A stretch of DNA of 64,000 bases from Paraspadella gotoi (taxonomy: Eukaryota > Chaetognatha). The stretch lies in the NCBI GenBank assembly GCA_051294375.1, contig CM119266.1:19417657-19481656 (forward strand). Reading direction: 5' to 3'. Below, piece after piece: positions 10,690-23,765 of this stretch. The notes under the pieces are model-generated. The model saw only the letters and a list, made by a program, of their open reading frames with translations. It did no database searches and was not told the DNA's origin. A program made the translations under genes and the position numbers. The first letter of the stretch is position 1; each line of letters opens with the position of its first letter.

Positions 10690-13600
10690 AGAGAGAGAGA
10701 GAAGAGACAGAGAGAGAGAGAGAGAGAGAAAAGAGAGAGAGAGGGCAGAAAAAAAGCGAGTCTGCCGCGAAAAAGTATAAAAAAAAAAACCTCGCACGCC
10801 GTTAGACTTGAACCCAAAGTGAACTTTTTTTCCTCGCAGAAAAAAAAATCGTTTCACCTTCAAATTCGGTCGAATTTCTGCTCAAATTTTGTCAGAGTTT
10901 AAGACCAAAATTATCTAAAAGTTTACCTCCATTTTCCAACGTATAGTGATTTTAAACATAAATATACATTTAGGTATATTTCATTATCATTGGTGGAATT
11001 AATTTTAAATTTTGTTTTTTTACCGATTCAACATTGTTCAACATTGTTGAATCGGTAAAAAACGATTTAAAAATTGAATCAACATGTTTACAAAAGTATC
11101 AATATCTGACTTTCAAAACATTTGATCTCAGTCTCTCGGTTCATTTACATACGGAAATTTTCCTTTTTAGTTTTATGCTTTGATCGCGTTTCGAAACGAA
11201 GAAACATTGATTTTAAAAGTTTTGACGACATAAAATAAAATATAAATTTCGAGTCCAGAACGCCCCCCTCGACGCAATCTACCTCGTTGTCAATTGGCGA
11301 CGAAACAATCGAAAGAAATTCCCTATTACGTCGAAAGCGACTGATTCTCAACAGAATTCGAAAAAAAAAATTTTAAAAACAAATTCGAAACGAAATTTTG
11401 AAGATTTTGAGAAAAGAATTGTCGCGTCGCCGTAGCGCTGCTTTACCTGAGAACGCAGATCGCAGCTGCGAAAGGCGCTGGTCTGCTTTTTAGCCTCAAC
11501 AACCAAAATTTCGGTCTTTGCTGTTTTTTTTTTTTTTTTTTGCTTTTTTTCATTCCTGCTAGCGAGACATCGTCTCTTTCTCTCTCTCTCTCGCATTTCT
11601 CAAAATAGCGACTTCTTTTCTTAACTTTTTCCTATCTCTTAATGGTTTTCTTGTCTTTTTCTTAACCAACACCAACTCTAACTCCACACACCAAGACCAA
11701 CAGCAACTCTAACACCCAACACCAACACCAAGTCTAACTCTAACTCTAACTCCAACACCAAGACCAACAGCAACTCTAACACCAACACAAGACCAACAGC
11801 AACTCTAACACCACTCTAACACTAACACCAACACTAACACCAACACCAACTCTAACACCAACACCAACACCAACTCTAACATCAAACTCTAACACCAATA
11901 CCAACATTCTTTCTTTTTTTACGGTTTTCTTTCATTAGCTCTTTCAATTCTTTTTTTCTTATTCTTCTTTCATCTTTTTTCATTGTTGGTTATCACTTTT
12001 TTCCTACTTTCGTTAATTTTTGTCCTTACTTTCCTTACCACTTTCATTTCCCTTTCCTTTTTTTTTTCCTAACATCTTCCTTTTTTAAACTTAGAATAGA
12101 GCAGCATTAGTATTATGTAGAGTCGGAACTTTTTTTTAATCGACCGTAATTCTCTTTTTCTCTTTCTTTTATATCTTCTTCTTTTTCATCTACTTTCCTA
12201 ACATTTCTACCGCATTCTTCTCTTTCTGTTTTCCCCCATCTTTCTGTCCAGGCGCCCTCTCTTGCTTCGCTCCAGCACAAACGCACATTTAATCCGCCTT
12301 CGTTAATGTACCATCAGTGGCAAGAATATTAATCCGATAATAACTCAGTAATAGTAGTCCGCCTCAAGAGAAAAAACAATACCCTGTTAAACTTAAAAAT
12401 ATCTAACGTCACCACTCTGTTATTGTAATTGTAATTTTTTTTTTTAAATATGTGTAATTTTTTTGTTGGTTTTGTTCTTTAGTTCATTATTGTTTTCTGC
12501 CAAAGCGATTTTCAGATAAAAAGATATTTCAGGGTTTGTTTACAGATTCGAGCCTCAAAACAAAATCTGATTTAAGATTTTTTTTTTAATCACGAGAAAG
12601 ATCTATTCCTCGTTCATTTGCCAATTTTTTTATTTAAAAGTTTATTAGTATTATTATCATTTTTGTTATTAGTATTATTTATAATTATTTTCACACTTCA
12701 TTTAAAATTCTCTTCTCCAACTTTCATATTCGTACTCATATGCCAGCATCCAACTCAGCCAGGCCAGCATTCAAACTCAGTCATGGCCAGCTTTACTGAT
12801 TAAAGTCAATGCCACCTTGCCATGCTTCCCTCTGTCGACTCCTTTTTCCCTAATTTCCATATCAGGTTGAAATTTCGAGGTGTGAATTCAAATCTTTGGA
12901 CAAAAAAAAAAGGAAAAAGCAAATTCGGTCGTCGTCAATTTTCCTTTTTTTAAATTTCGTCATTTTTATTTTTTACGTCCGTAATTTCTTGTTCACCAAT
13001 TTTTTATGTATATACTAAATAATATGATTTATTTTTAGCCTACTAGTATCTGAATAACAGAAAGGGATATTTTTTTTACTACAAAATTCGCAGCGTCGCA
13101 GTAAAAAAATTCACCAAGATTTGAAAAACAACGAATAAACAATAAAAGGAATTTATGAAGACGGAATACTCGTCCGTCATATATGGTGACGTGAATCACT
13201 TTCGTCGTAATTGGCGGACTCGACTCTCCGACTCTCCGACTCTCCGACTCTCCGACTCTCCGACTCTCCGACTCTCCGACTCTCGACTCTCCGACCCCAC
13301 TCTCGACTCTCCCCGCCCTCTCTGAAGAACAACGAACGAATTTTTATCCTAACGAAGTTTAACTGGAAACACATCAAGAAAAATTCCGGCGAAAAAAGGA
13401 TCGAGCTTGAAAACGAAGAGTGGTAGCGGGGAAGGCGGACAAAGACTCGGACTGAGGGGGGCAAGGAACAACACTAAGACGCAAAACTATCAGATCGGCG
13501 TCGATGATCCTCAGCTGATGGAGAAGTCGCGCGAATGGAGAGATTACGAAGAACGAAAGGTGAGAGCGAAAACAGAAAAGAAGATTAAAAAAAGAAGAAA

Positions 13601-15348
13601 GGTGAGAGAGAAAAAGAAAGAAAGATTAAAAAAGAGAGGGTGAGAGAAAAAAGAAAAGAAGACTTAAAAAAGAGAGAGAGGTGAAGAGGAAAAAAGAGAA
13701 AGGTAGTCGAGGAGAAAAAGAAAAGAAAGGATTAAAAAAGAAGAGGGGTGAGAGAAGAAAAAGAAAAGAAAGATAAAAAAGAAGAAAGTGAGAGAGAAAA
13801 AGAGAACACAGAAAGATTACCGAAGAAGAAGGTCGAAGAGAGAAAAAGAAAAGAAAGAATTAAAAAAAAGACAAGGGAGAGAAAAAGAAAAGAAATTAAA
13901 AAAGAGAAAGGTTGAGAGAGAAAAGAAAGAAAGATTACGAAGAGAAAGGTGAGAGGGAAAAAGAAAGAAAGATTCAAGAAAGGAAGAAAGGTGAGATGAG
14001 AAAAGAAAAGCGAACGATTAAAAAAGAAGAAAGTGAGAGAGAAAAAGAAAAGAAAGATTACGAAGAAGAAGGTGAGAGAGAAAAGGAAAGAAAAGGATTA
14101 AAGAGAAAAAGAGCATTACAGTATAAATTAAAAACTGTAGATCGAGGTTATGGATTAATTTGAGAGAAGAAGAAAAAATTAACAGAAAATAGGCAGAGAT
14201 GAACTGCGAGAAAAATTTGATTATGAGCAAAAAAAATCGGAAAAATTAGATGAAAAAAAATCAAACGAGGGAAAAATTTGAAAAGTTGATTTGTGGGACG
14301 ACGTTCAAGTTTCATAGAAATATGAAAAAGTATGGGATATGTGCGGAATAGCAGTGACTGGTCATGTCATTGTCATGTCATTCCGTGTGTCATGCGAGAG
14401 AGTAAAGGTGAGTCCTATAAAAGACAAGACGATCGCCCCCTCACACCCTCGTTCCACTGACGCATGAATTCTTCGTGTCTCAGCAAAAAATTCATTGTCT
14501 GTTCAAAGTTCGATGAGAAAACGGAAAAAGGCGGAAGAGAAAGAGTTAGAGAAGGAGTGAGAAAGAAAGAGTGAGTTAGAAACGAAGTGAGTTTAAAAGA
14601 TGTTGATTACGTAAGCAGGACAAAGCGCGTTGAAACGGTGAAATGTGAGATGAGTGAAATTCAGGTAAGATGCAAAGAAAAAGAAAGAAAATAAAAATTA
14701 TTAAAGCTAAAAATATAGTATAGTAAATTGATGACAATTTTGATTTACAAAGATATAAAATTAGATAATATTATGCTTTTATAATTTCATACTGGACAAA
14801 GAATTTGAGATCATTATTTAATATTATTGTATGTTATCTATGTGAGGTCACCACAGCAGAGATTTAGCCTTATAAGTTTTCCTATAACTCCACATTTCTA
14901 TAAAATTTGGATAAAATAAATTTAGGTTTATGGTTAGGATAATTTAATGATTAAGTCAAGGATTAGGGTTGGTATCTAAGCGTTACGGTGATTAGGATTA
15001 GTGGGTTTAGTGGTCAATTAGAGGTTAGCGAAATTAGATTATTATTCGTTATGGTTTAAGCTATTAAATATTAAGATAAAATTAATTTCAGGAATTATGA
15101 ACAAAATCGTTCTGCGAAAGAGAGCTGAGATTATTATGGTTTTACCTCCCGTGCGACTCAACGGCTTTCACGCGGCCAAAATGGCTCTATGTTATTAGCC
15201 ACACAACGACGATGACGACGCATGGACCGACGACGATGACAACACGAGAAGGAAAGTCGTTCGTTTCTGCCCTTTTCCCCTTGCCTTCCTTTCGTGAGAC
15301 ACGACGAAGCACGACGACGTAAAACAGAGGAAAGAACATTAACAGAAT

Positions 15349-15397
<49 letters not shown>

Positions 15398-15745
15398 AGA
15401 GACGATGAGAGATAGATAAGATTAGATAGATAAAGATAGATAGAATAGATAGATAGATAGATAGACTCTATCTATCCTATCTATCTATCTCTCTCTGAGT
15501 CAGTATTCTTGTTCCATGTTCTATAGATTATGAAAAGAAAGAAAGACGAAAGAAGGAAAGAAAGGAAAGGACAAGAAAGAAAAGAAAGAAAGAAAGAAAG
15601 AAAGAAACGAGAGAATTTGGAGTGAGTGAGATTGAAAAAATGATAGATATATGATTAAAGAAAGAAAGAAAGAAAAAAAGAAAGAAAGAAAGAAAGAAAG
15701 AAAGAAAAAAAGAAAAAAGAAAAAAAGAAGAAAGAAAGAAAGAAG
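10470..15745. repeat. Mirror copies of left-arm repeats
   Basis: In order: GA arrays (10473-10530, 10650-10745), ACCGATTCAACA hairpin (about 11015-11075), CCAACA/TCTAAC hexamers (11664-11907), CTCTCCGA octamers (13219-13312), GA-rich minisatellite (13540-14110), MITE family 2 copy (about 14868-15130), GA/GATA arrays with the 33-bp inverted repeat (15331-15520) and GAAA arrays (15570-15745). The right arm carries more small indels than the left. I see no gene in it. Confidence 0.9.
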
Positions 15746-15756
15746 AGAAGAGTTAG

Positions 15757-15962
15757 CGGCCCATTGGTGCCGGAGGCAAGTCATTCCGCTCCCAACCCAA
15801 AGTCGGGGTTCTAGCCGGTGGTCGTCTGGCAGTTAAGAGGGACGGGCGCTTAACCCCGCCTGTAAAATGGTGGTTACACGCTGATCCGAAGCTCAGGGAC
15901 TGCTTAAAAGTGCTTATATGAACGGTTCTGTCACTAACACATAACAATAATTACTGTCTCTT
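15757..15962 (+). mobile_element. tRNA-derived SINE (family A), copy 2
   Basis: Mirror partner of copy 1, ending AATTACTGTCTCTTTC. It closes the right palindrome arm; the sequence after about 15965 has no match next to the left arm. Confidence 0.85.
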
Positions 15963-15970
15963 TCATGGTG

Positions 15971-17090
15971 AGCCCGACTTCTGAACATAACAGCAACAAC
16001 AACACTTTCAGGCAAGAAGAAGAGGAAGAAGAAGAGGAGGAAGAAGAAGAAGATGAGTAAGAGGGTTTATGGTTCTAATGATCGACTCAACTCAGGAATG
16101 AATTAAATGTCTTTTCAGAGATATATAGTCTATATATCTCGATCGAAAAAGAATTAAGATAAAGAAATAAGACGACGGTTTAGTTCCCCTTGGTGCGCCT
16201 CCGTCCGCCGTCGCTTATTTAGATTCTGAGAAACCCAGAGAAGAAAGATGAAGTGGAAAGATTTTCTTAAAAGTGAATAAGTTCATATTGCATGTTTTCT
16301 TATTTTTAACAGGAGTTAACGAGAATTGTTTAGCTGAAAAGAAAATGAAATAATTATAAAAAACGGAAAAAAAAATCAAATTATTACACCGGTACTTTTA
16401 CTCTGAATTAATTTTCAAACCATACAGTTTTCTTTCCATATTTTGTATTATACATGTAAAATTGTTCTCAATGTTTTTCATTTCACTTAAAAAATTGATC
16501 ATTGCCTTTAGAAGTTTTATTTTTTTTGTCCTTTGTCGAATAATAAAAAAAAATACTGAGCTAAAGACAAGAAACCTTACCGAGTGAAGTTAAATATTAG
16601 TCTTATTAATATGATAAAAAAATATAAGTTTGAGTGCCTTTTTTTTCTGGTGGACGCTTCAAAGTTTTTTCCCGAAAAAAAAGTTTAAGCGAAAAAAAAA
16701 ATAGGAAAACAATTCGTCGAGTCTCATTTGCATTTTTTGTTGAGTCTTAAGTCGAATCTAGAACATGTTTTCCTGCCTTTGCCAAGATTTTTCTCGGAGA
16801 TAAGACGAGTAAGAAAAAAAAAGAATTTTCTTTATAATCCAGATTATGTTTTAAGAACTACAGCGAGAAAAGATCATATTGCCTTAACGGTACACACTGC
16901 ACAAGTGCACAGTCTGCACAACTCCAACGATTATGTAGACCAAAAAAAAAAAACAATAAACTTTTCAAATATAATTATAAAAGGCGCAAGAATTCTTTTC
17001 TTCTCAAAAAGCGAATAGTGCAGTGTGAATTTTTATTTGTACTTGGTTAAGAAGATTGTCGTAGAAGAAGGAATAGGAAGAAGACAGCGA
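15971..17090. other. Unique DNA right of the palindrome, no gene recognised
   Basis: Contains an AAGAAGAGGAGG tract (16015-16055) and AT-rich DNA. An open frame at 16728-17018 has no start or splice support. Confidence 0.4.
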
Positions 17091-17094
17091 CGAC

Positions 17095-17135
<41 letters not shown>

Positions 17136-17178
17136 CTGATGCTTAAAGTTACACCCTTGTGTTACTTCGCGCAAAGAT

Positions 17179-17215
<37 letters not shown>

Positions 17216-17223
17216 GAGAGCGA
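17095..17223. repeat. (GAT)n followed by (GA)n
   Basis: A GATGAT trinucleotide run at 17095-17135 and GA dinucleotides with a few GC interruptions at 17177-17223. Confidence 0.93.
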
Positions 17224-17525
17224 GACCATCAAAGAAAATTAGCATAAAAATTAGCAGGAATACCACTCTTATTAAATTTCGATTTATTAACAACTTTTTA
17301 TTATCTAAAAGAATAAATATATAAATAAATTATTTAAAAAAAACAAAAAACAAATCATTCAATCCGTAATTTTATTAATTTTCAAACTACATAACGTATT
17401 TTTCTTTTCATATTCTCATTTACAATTTTCCTCCAACGCAAACCTCCATCCTATTCTTATGTACTGCGTCAAATTGTTCTCAGTCTTTTCCACTTTTGGG
17501 AATCACAAGTACATTCTTGCAGTAG

Positions 17526-17748
17526 TCATTAATTGTGCCCGAATTTCTGAGAAACTGGTTCTTCATAATCGAATCACATGACATCATGAAACAAATACTT
17601 TTTTCCAAGAGACGTGGGGTCAAGAATTTAATACCTAGCAGAGGAAATTTTGATGACGGTGATTCGTCAGCCGCCAAACTGGGATTCAAATCAAATTTTC
17701 CGATGGCAGGATTCAAATCGAAATCACTTTACAAAGAATGTGAAAGGT
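17526..17748 (+). CDS. Unassigned coding-like segment, possible internal exon
   Basis: I do not recognise this. An open frame reads LIVPEFLRNWFFIIESHDIM and later GNFDDGDSSAAKLGFKSNF. It can be framed by a CAGTAG tandem acceptor at 17520-17525 and a good AAG|GTGAAG donor at about 17747-17752. The first acceptor would put TAG in this frame, so only the second works. The opposite strand is also open from 17716 to 17480 (FDLNPSLAADESPSSKF), so strand is uncertain. It may be a lone exon of a gene whose other exons I cannot see, or chance. Confidence 0.25.
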
Positions 17749-17874
17749 GAAGGAACAATATTGGTTTTTGAGATCAAACGAGCGTGAATTCTGATTCGCC
17801 TTCACGAGTTCACTGCGCGCAGAACCAGACGGTCGTGTTGGACTTCATAAGACGTTTTCTATTGTGGAGTAAAA

Positions 17875-18515
17875 GAGAGGAAAGGAAAGATTAGAAAAGG
17901 GAGAAAAAGCAAAAAGAAGAAAGGAGGAAAGGAAGGAGGAAAGGAAAGTTTATAAAAGAGAGAAAAAGGAGGAAAGGAAAGATTAGAAAAGGGAGAAAAA
18001 GGAAGAAGGGAAAGATTAGAAAAAAGAGTAAAACAAAAAATAGGAAAGGAGGAAAGGAAGGAAGAAAGGAAAGATTAAAAAAGAAAAAAAAGGAAGAAAG
18101 GAAAGATTAGAAAAGAGAGAAAAAGGAAGAAAAGGACAGCTTAGAAAAGGAGAGAAAGGAGGAGAGAAAGATTAAAGAGAGAAAAGGAAAAAGGACAGCT
18201 AGAAAAGAGAGAAAAGGAGGAGAGGAAAGATTAGAAAAGGAGAAAAAGGAAGAAGGACAGTTTAGAAAAGAGAGAAAAAGGAGGAGAGAAAGATTAGAAA
18301 AGGGAGAAAAAGGAAGAAAGGACAGCTTAGAAAAGAGAGAAAAAGGAGGAGAGGAAAGATTAGAAAGAGGAAAAAGGAAGAAAGGACAGCTTAAAAAAGA
18401 GAGAAAAAGGAGGAGAGGAAGATTAAAAAAGGGAGAAAAAGAAGAAAGGACAGCTTAGAAAGAGAGAAAAAAGGAGGAGAGGAAAGATTAGAAAAGAGAG
18501 AAAAAGGAAAAAGAT
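17875..18515. repeat. GA-rich minisatellite
   Basis: Repeats of AAAGATTAGAAAAGGGAGAA and GGACAGCTTAGAAAAGAGAG alternate, giving an approximate 65-base higher-order unit with internal 30-base half-units. No gene. Confidence 0.9.
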
Positions 18516-19588
18516 GAATTAGGATGAGAAACCGAAGCCAATGGATCAATCAACGTCGCAATCAGAATTCCTTCCTTTTCAGTCGAATGTCCCCAGGGGG
18601 GGGCATGGGGTACTGGGGGGGGGGCGAGGGGACGACGCGAGGACAAGAAAAACTTGGATGGGGAGCAAATAAATTGTTTATTAGAAACAACGGGGTTCCA
18701 CTGTGCGGGATAACGAGATTCCACTGTGCAGGATAATGCTCGTGCAGCACATCGCGTCAAAGGAAGAGTGAAAGAAAAGAAAGAAAGAGAGATAACAGGT
18801 ATAGTTGGAGAGAGGGAAGTATTCAGGATGTGCATGGTATTTAGGAGTAGTTAAAACGATCAAACAAGTTACGAGTAATAATTAAAAGTATATTAACGTA
18901 TCTTTACTTATAATTGAACTCACAACCGTTTAAGGTGGTCGACAAACCGAGCTGGAGAAAAAAATATTTGAAGAAAAGAGGAAAGAAAAGAAAAGAAAAG
19001 AGAAGAAAAGAGAATAAATGAAAGAAGAAAAGAGGAGTAGACGAATGACCTTGAGAATTATGAAGACCGAGGCGCTGATGCAAACGAGGCCGGAATGACT
19101 TTTTCGATTCATTAAAACAGAAGGCGGCGACTGGCGGCGTTGAAATCCATTCACCAGTCGCCCGTCTTGCACCTGGTAATAAATTAGTACGTGACTCTGT
19201 GCGCATGAAACCATCGTTCAGTTGGTATAAAAAGAAATGAGTCTTTTCGAAAAATTACATTAATTTAGATTCGCCCATTACAATGATTGTGAAACACATT
19301 TTCCTTTTGATTATCAATTTCAAGAGTTTCTCACTTGAAAAATAATTATTCAAAATCACTCAGGGTTTTGATTGCGCCGAGTCAATTTTAGTGAAGATCG
19401 ATGTTGCGTCTCACATTTCACATCAACTCGCTAACTCTATCCTCTTTGTCTCTCTCTCTCTCTCTGTCTGTCTTCTGATTATAAGCCTTGGGCGGGGCTT
19501 CGTTTTGACACTACGTCGAACCTTCGTAAAAATATGAGAGCGAAAATAAGAACCAAAATAAAAATTCAAACTTACTAAAGAGAAAGAT

Positions 19589-19590
<2 letters not shown>

Positions 19591-19682
<92 letters not shown>
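19591..19682. repeat. (GA)n, about 90 bases
   Basis: Uninterrupted GA dinucleotides, among the longest pure arrays in the window. Confidence 0.97.
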
Positions 19683-19684
<2 letters not shown>

Positions 19685-20189
19685 AAGGATCTCAATAGAG
19701 AGTGACCTTTTGCAATCTTCTGGCACAAAATAGTTTGCCACTCGACAGGAAAATCCCCTGGCATAGAAATGCCATTGAGCGCCGAGTCTGAAATTCAAAA
19801 CGGCGAAAGTTTCCGAACGAAACGAGATTAAAATTTCAAAGTCTGGTTTTTCAAAAATTTAATCCGTGATTTTGAAGTCGTTGGGACGCGTGTCGGGTTC
19901 GGAATTCTAACAATATTTCATCCGCGCCACTTAGTTATAACACTCGGCTAAACTCAAACTTTAGGGGAAATCGTAGTGAAGCGAAGTAGGTTGAACAATT
20001 TAGTAATTAATATGTGAAAAAATTAAGTAATTAATGTTTTGAGATTTAAACGAGCGACACGCCGAGAGAACTTTTATTTTTTAATGTTTTTTTTTTTTTA
20101 TTCTTTTATTCGTTTCTTTTATGTTTATCGAGCGAAATTTCTTAATGTTAATAAAATTCATGATCTTGGGTTTGAGGCGTTTGGCGGAA

Positions 20190-20195
20190 TGAAAG

Positions 20196-20246
<51 letters not shown>

Positions 20247-20640
20247 AAAGAAAGAAAGAAAAGAAAGAAAAGAAAAGAAAAGAAAAAGAAAGAAAAAAGA
20301 AAGAAAGAAAAGAAAAGAAAAGAAAGAGAAGAGAAGAGAAAGAAGAGAAGAGAAGAGAAGAGAAGAGAAGAAGAAAGAAAAGAAAAGAAAAGAAAGATAG
20401 GAAAGAAAAAGAAAAGAAAGAAAGAAAAGAAAGAAAAGAAAAGAAAGAAAAGAAAGAAAAGAAAAGATAGAAAAGAAAAGAAAAAGAAAAGAAAAGAAAA
20501 GAAAAGAAAAGAAAAGAAAGGAAAAGAGAAGAAAATAAAAGAAAAGATAGAAAAGAAAAGAAAAGAAAAGAAGAAAGGGAAGAACTGAAAAAAGGCGGTG
20601 CTATTTTTGAAAGAATAACGGGATCCCCGTTGCTACTGGA

Positions 20641-20681
<41 letters not shown>
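20190..20681. repeat. GAAA/GAAAA/GAGAA array and (GAC)n
   Basis: About 390 bases of purine repeats (GAAA, then GAAAA and AGAAG variants) end near 20580; a pure GAC run lies at 20641-20681. Open frames here only restate the repeats. Confidence 0.95.
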
Positions 20682-20682
<1 letters not shown>

Positions 20683-20992
20683 TGCGACGATTACATTCAA
20701 AACGATAGGCAGGTTGACGTCACATTCCTAAAGAAGGAAGAATCATGAAGATTATTTCCAAGTTAACATAATCTTTTTTGGAAAATAAATTCCATGTCAG
20801 AAGTAGTCGTAAGTAGTACATTGAAAATAACTTACTAAAAGTTACACATTTAAGAAAAGGTTTCGCAGTTGTTGTCTAAGATTTTATTTCAAAGTCGAAT
20901 GAAGTGACGTCACTCGAAATTTTATCGCGAGTCAGAAAGGGAAATCAACCTCTGTTTGACATGGTTGTATGGAAAACGAGTTGAGAAATGTG

Positions 20993-21172
20993 CAATGTGC
21001 ATTGTGCAATGAGCATACCTTCCAATATAACACCTGTTTATTATCAGCTGATAATAGTTTATATTATGAAACATTTTTCGTGCATTTTGCATTGTGCAAT
21101 GAGCATACCTTCTATTATAACAACTGTTTATTATCAGCTGATTATAGTTTATATTATGAAACATTTTTCTTT
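20993..21172. repeat. 90-bp tandem duplication
   Basis: Two copies with a period of 90 bases: GAGCATACCTTC at 21011 recurs at 21101, each followed by TTTATTATCAGCTGATAATA-type sequence and GTTTATATTATGAAACATTT. Each copy has a small TATCAGCTGATA palindrome (the second is imperfect). Confidence 0.92.
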
Positions 21173-21199
21173 AGAAGTTATATCCATTCCATTCCTTCT

Positions 21200-21795
21200 C
21201 TATTTCGAGGCGCAACGATTAATGTAATATTTGGAATGGCGGGAAATTGTGGAGAATATGTTGAGGTCACTTAGTACATAAATGCGAGTCATGTTATATT
21301 ATGTATCATGTACAACGGCCACACAATATAAATATTTATTTCCGTAACGTTTTAAAGAGTATTCATTGATAAACTTCTGTCTCAACACAAAGACACTGGA
21401 TTCCAAAAAATGGATAAGAATTAGAAATGGTTAGGATAAAGTTTAATCGAATCGAGTCGAAGTTTGAGAGAAAAAAGAAATTATAAAAGACAAAAGGGAA
21501 TAAAAGGGAAATAAATGGGGAAAAAAAGAAAAATGGCTGCTTTTGATTCATGAGTTAACAATAACGACGACAACAACAACAACGACGACATAATCTCAAT
21601 TTTTGCTTTTAAAATTTCGATTCTCATTTCCACGATTATTTTGTCTTCGTTTCAGCGACTGGAAGGTCATGTTTTAATCTTGTTTTTTAAAATTATTTTT
21701 ATCAAAAAAAAAATATTAAGAAATCCAATAACAAAAATCAGTACCGATAGAAAAAAAGGACTGAAAAACGCTAAAGAGTAAAAACTAAAGATTGG

Positions 21796-21849
<54 letters not shown>

Positions 21850-23760
21850 ATTTTCGAACAGCTTTTGACAAATAACAAAGCGAATTGTTTGAGAAGTGAT
21901 TTACGACATAAGATGGATTTCGTCACGTTTTATCACATTCATTTTCGCCACATCTCTCATTTGTTGATGAGACACATCGCGCTTGAGTTGTGACATACCT
22001 TTTACTCTTCAACTAAAATTAATGTCCCGAAATATGGCCTATCATCTCCCCCAGAGGCCTGACTTTTCCCAGTTTGTGTCACATCGCTAGCCTAGAGGGA
22101 TTTATTCTTCTGTCTCGAAATGAATCTCAGCGGACGACGTCGCGCTGTCGCCGCAGGGATTTTCCATTGGTCAACGGGAAAACTTTTCCATATTTCATTA
22201 GAACTGACGTCGAATCCTTGATCCTCCATCAAAGTCTGACTCCGTCAATTCTGGATCTTCATTACATAGTTACATTGAAGACTACATCTAATCCAACACA
22301 TCCTTCAATTTCCTTAAATCAACCCGATGAGTATTAATCCAAAAATAAAAAAAAATATTTGGATTCAACCGATGGGAAAGCATTAGAGAGCTACGGAGTT
22401 TATTTGGTTACTGTGACATTAATACCATGTTTAAACGTAGAAATAATTTTATTTCTAAGATCTACTGTTCGAAAAATTTAGTTCTCAAAAGAATAGTCGC
22501 ATTCTTTAATGATTGAAATATTTTAATCGATAACTGTAACCTTTTTTTGTCTTTAGTGGTAGTTTTCATACAATTTTTAACTTTGTTTTGTCTTTAGTCT
22601 TAGCTTTTTTGATGCTTATGTATGTACTGAATCAACCTTGTTTAATTTGAAATAAAACCCATAATATATTCAATATGAATGTACCAATATGAATGACGAC
22701 CGCGATAGCGTATTTTCCCCCCGCCAGTGGCTACGCCCATTCGAAGGATTGCACAGATAAAATTTTTTTGCACGGGCGCAAAGGTTTTACCTTTCAGGGA
22801 TTTTAGTCAAAAAATTTACGAGAAAAAGTTCGTCGAAAAAAAAAAAATTATCCATCGAAAAATACGGAGATAAAAAAAAATCCCTTTCTTTTGAAGAAAA
22901 AGAAAAATGTTTGGCGTCCTCTTAAAATTTCGAACTTTTTACGCATTTTTAAATTCCTGATGATTTTATCTGATCTTCGATCACGAAACGTTTTCAAAAT
23001 CTTTTCTTCTTTTATTTTTTCTTTCGAATCTCTCGGTGTTCGTTAAACTCCGCGTGACGGCGGCAAAAATTAACCACAAACTTACCATAAACTTGAGCTA
23101 CCTTACCGGTTTTTCGTTTTCGCTTACGATTATGAAAAAAAAAAAATGAATATGTTGCCCCCGAAACTTTCGAAGAACAATATACGTTGATTTATGTTTT
23201 TTAATTAAGGTAATTGGCGGTTAAAAGAAACGCTTAACGAAATTATTCAGGCCCGCGATCAATTAAGAAGGGATTAGTCGGCGAGGGTGGACCGACCGAC
23301 CGATCGAGCGGGAAACGAAGGCCGACCAAGTGACCAAAGGAATCACGATTACGTTAACTAGACCTTAAGAACAACGATGTCACCGACGTCTTTGTCGTCA
23401 CTATCGTTTTGGTCGTCATCGTTGCCTTATTCGTCATCGTGGCCTTATTCGTCATCGTCGTCGTCGTCTTAGTCGTCCTCGTCGTCTTTTCGACTCGATC
23501 TTTTAAGACAGGGACTCTCCGATTTTAAGAATAGTCATTTTTTGCGCATTAGTCATAGTTTTGGGCGTCGTCGAACTGAATCTACAATACAGGTTTTGCC
23601 CAATTTTTTTTCTTTTTCTGTTTATTTCACTTTCACAAAAGAGAGCCTTTTTTTTTCAAACTGGGCGCATTCGGAAAAGAGAGCATTTTTTGTCTTGATT
23701 TCCGTCGCCCTTTGACTTCTCTCTTTTTTTTTTTCGATTCGACTTTCATTTCAAAAGGAA
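21200..23760. other. Gene-poor AT-rich stretch
   Basis: Holds a GA array at 21799-21845 and GTCGTC-rich DNA at 23380-23480. An open frame at 22074-22337 (RNESQRTTSRCRRRDFPLVN) is unsupported. Two short inverted ends typical of MITE family 2 (AAAGAGAGCC and CGGAAAAGAGAGC) lie at 23640-23690. Confidence 0.4.
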
Positions 23761-23765
23761 ATCAA

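Larger units (their letters stand above)
2037..15962. repeat. 14-kb inverted repeat (palindrome) around a sequence gap
   Basis: The left arm (about 2037-8942) and right arm (about 8968-15962) are reverse complements along their whole length. Every landmark recurs in mirror order: SINE, GATA/CT microsatellites with flanking inverted repeat, MITE, CT-rich array, GGAGAGTC array, hexamer array, hairpin, TC array, paired SINEs, AGAAGA tract. Differences are mostly one-base homopolymer indels: a T5 run in the left arm (reverse complement of the tract near 8662) is T4 near 9390, and GGG near 8757 is GG near 9291. Repeat arrays also differ in length. Both outer ends coincide with the same end of a SINE A copy, with unique DNA beyond. 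It is either a young palindrome or a fold-back assembly product. Confidence 0.95.

Noticed and set aside
18930-19195. Minus-strand exon with a hydrophobic end (SHSGLVCISASVFIIL)
   Set aside because: Acceptor ATTACCAG and donor AAG|GTCATT exist, but another frame is equally open and no partner exon or family was found.
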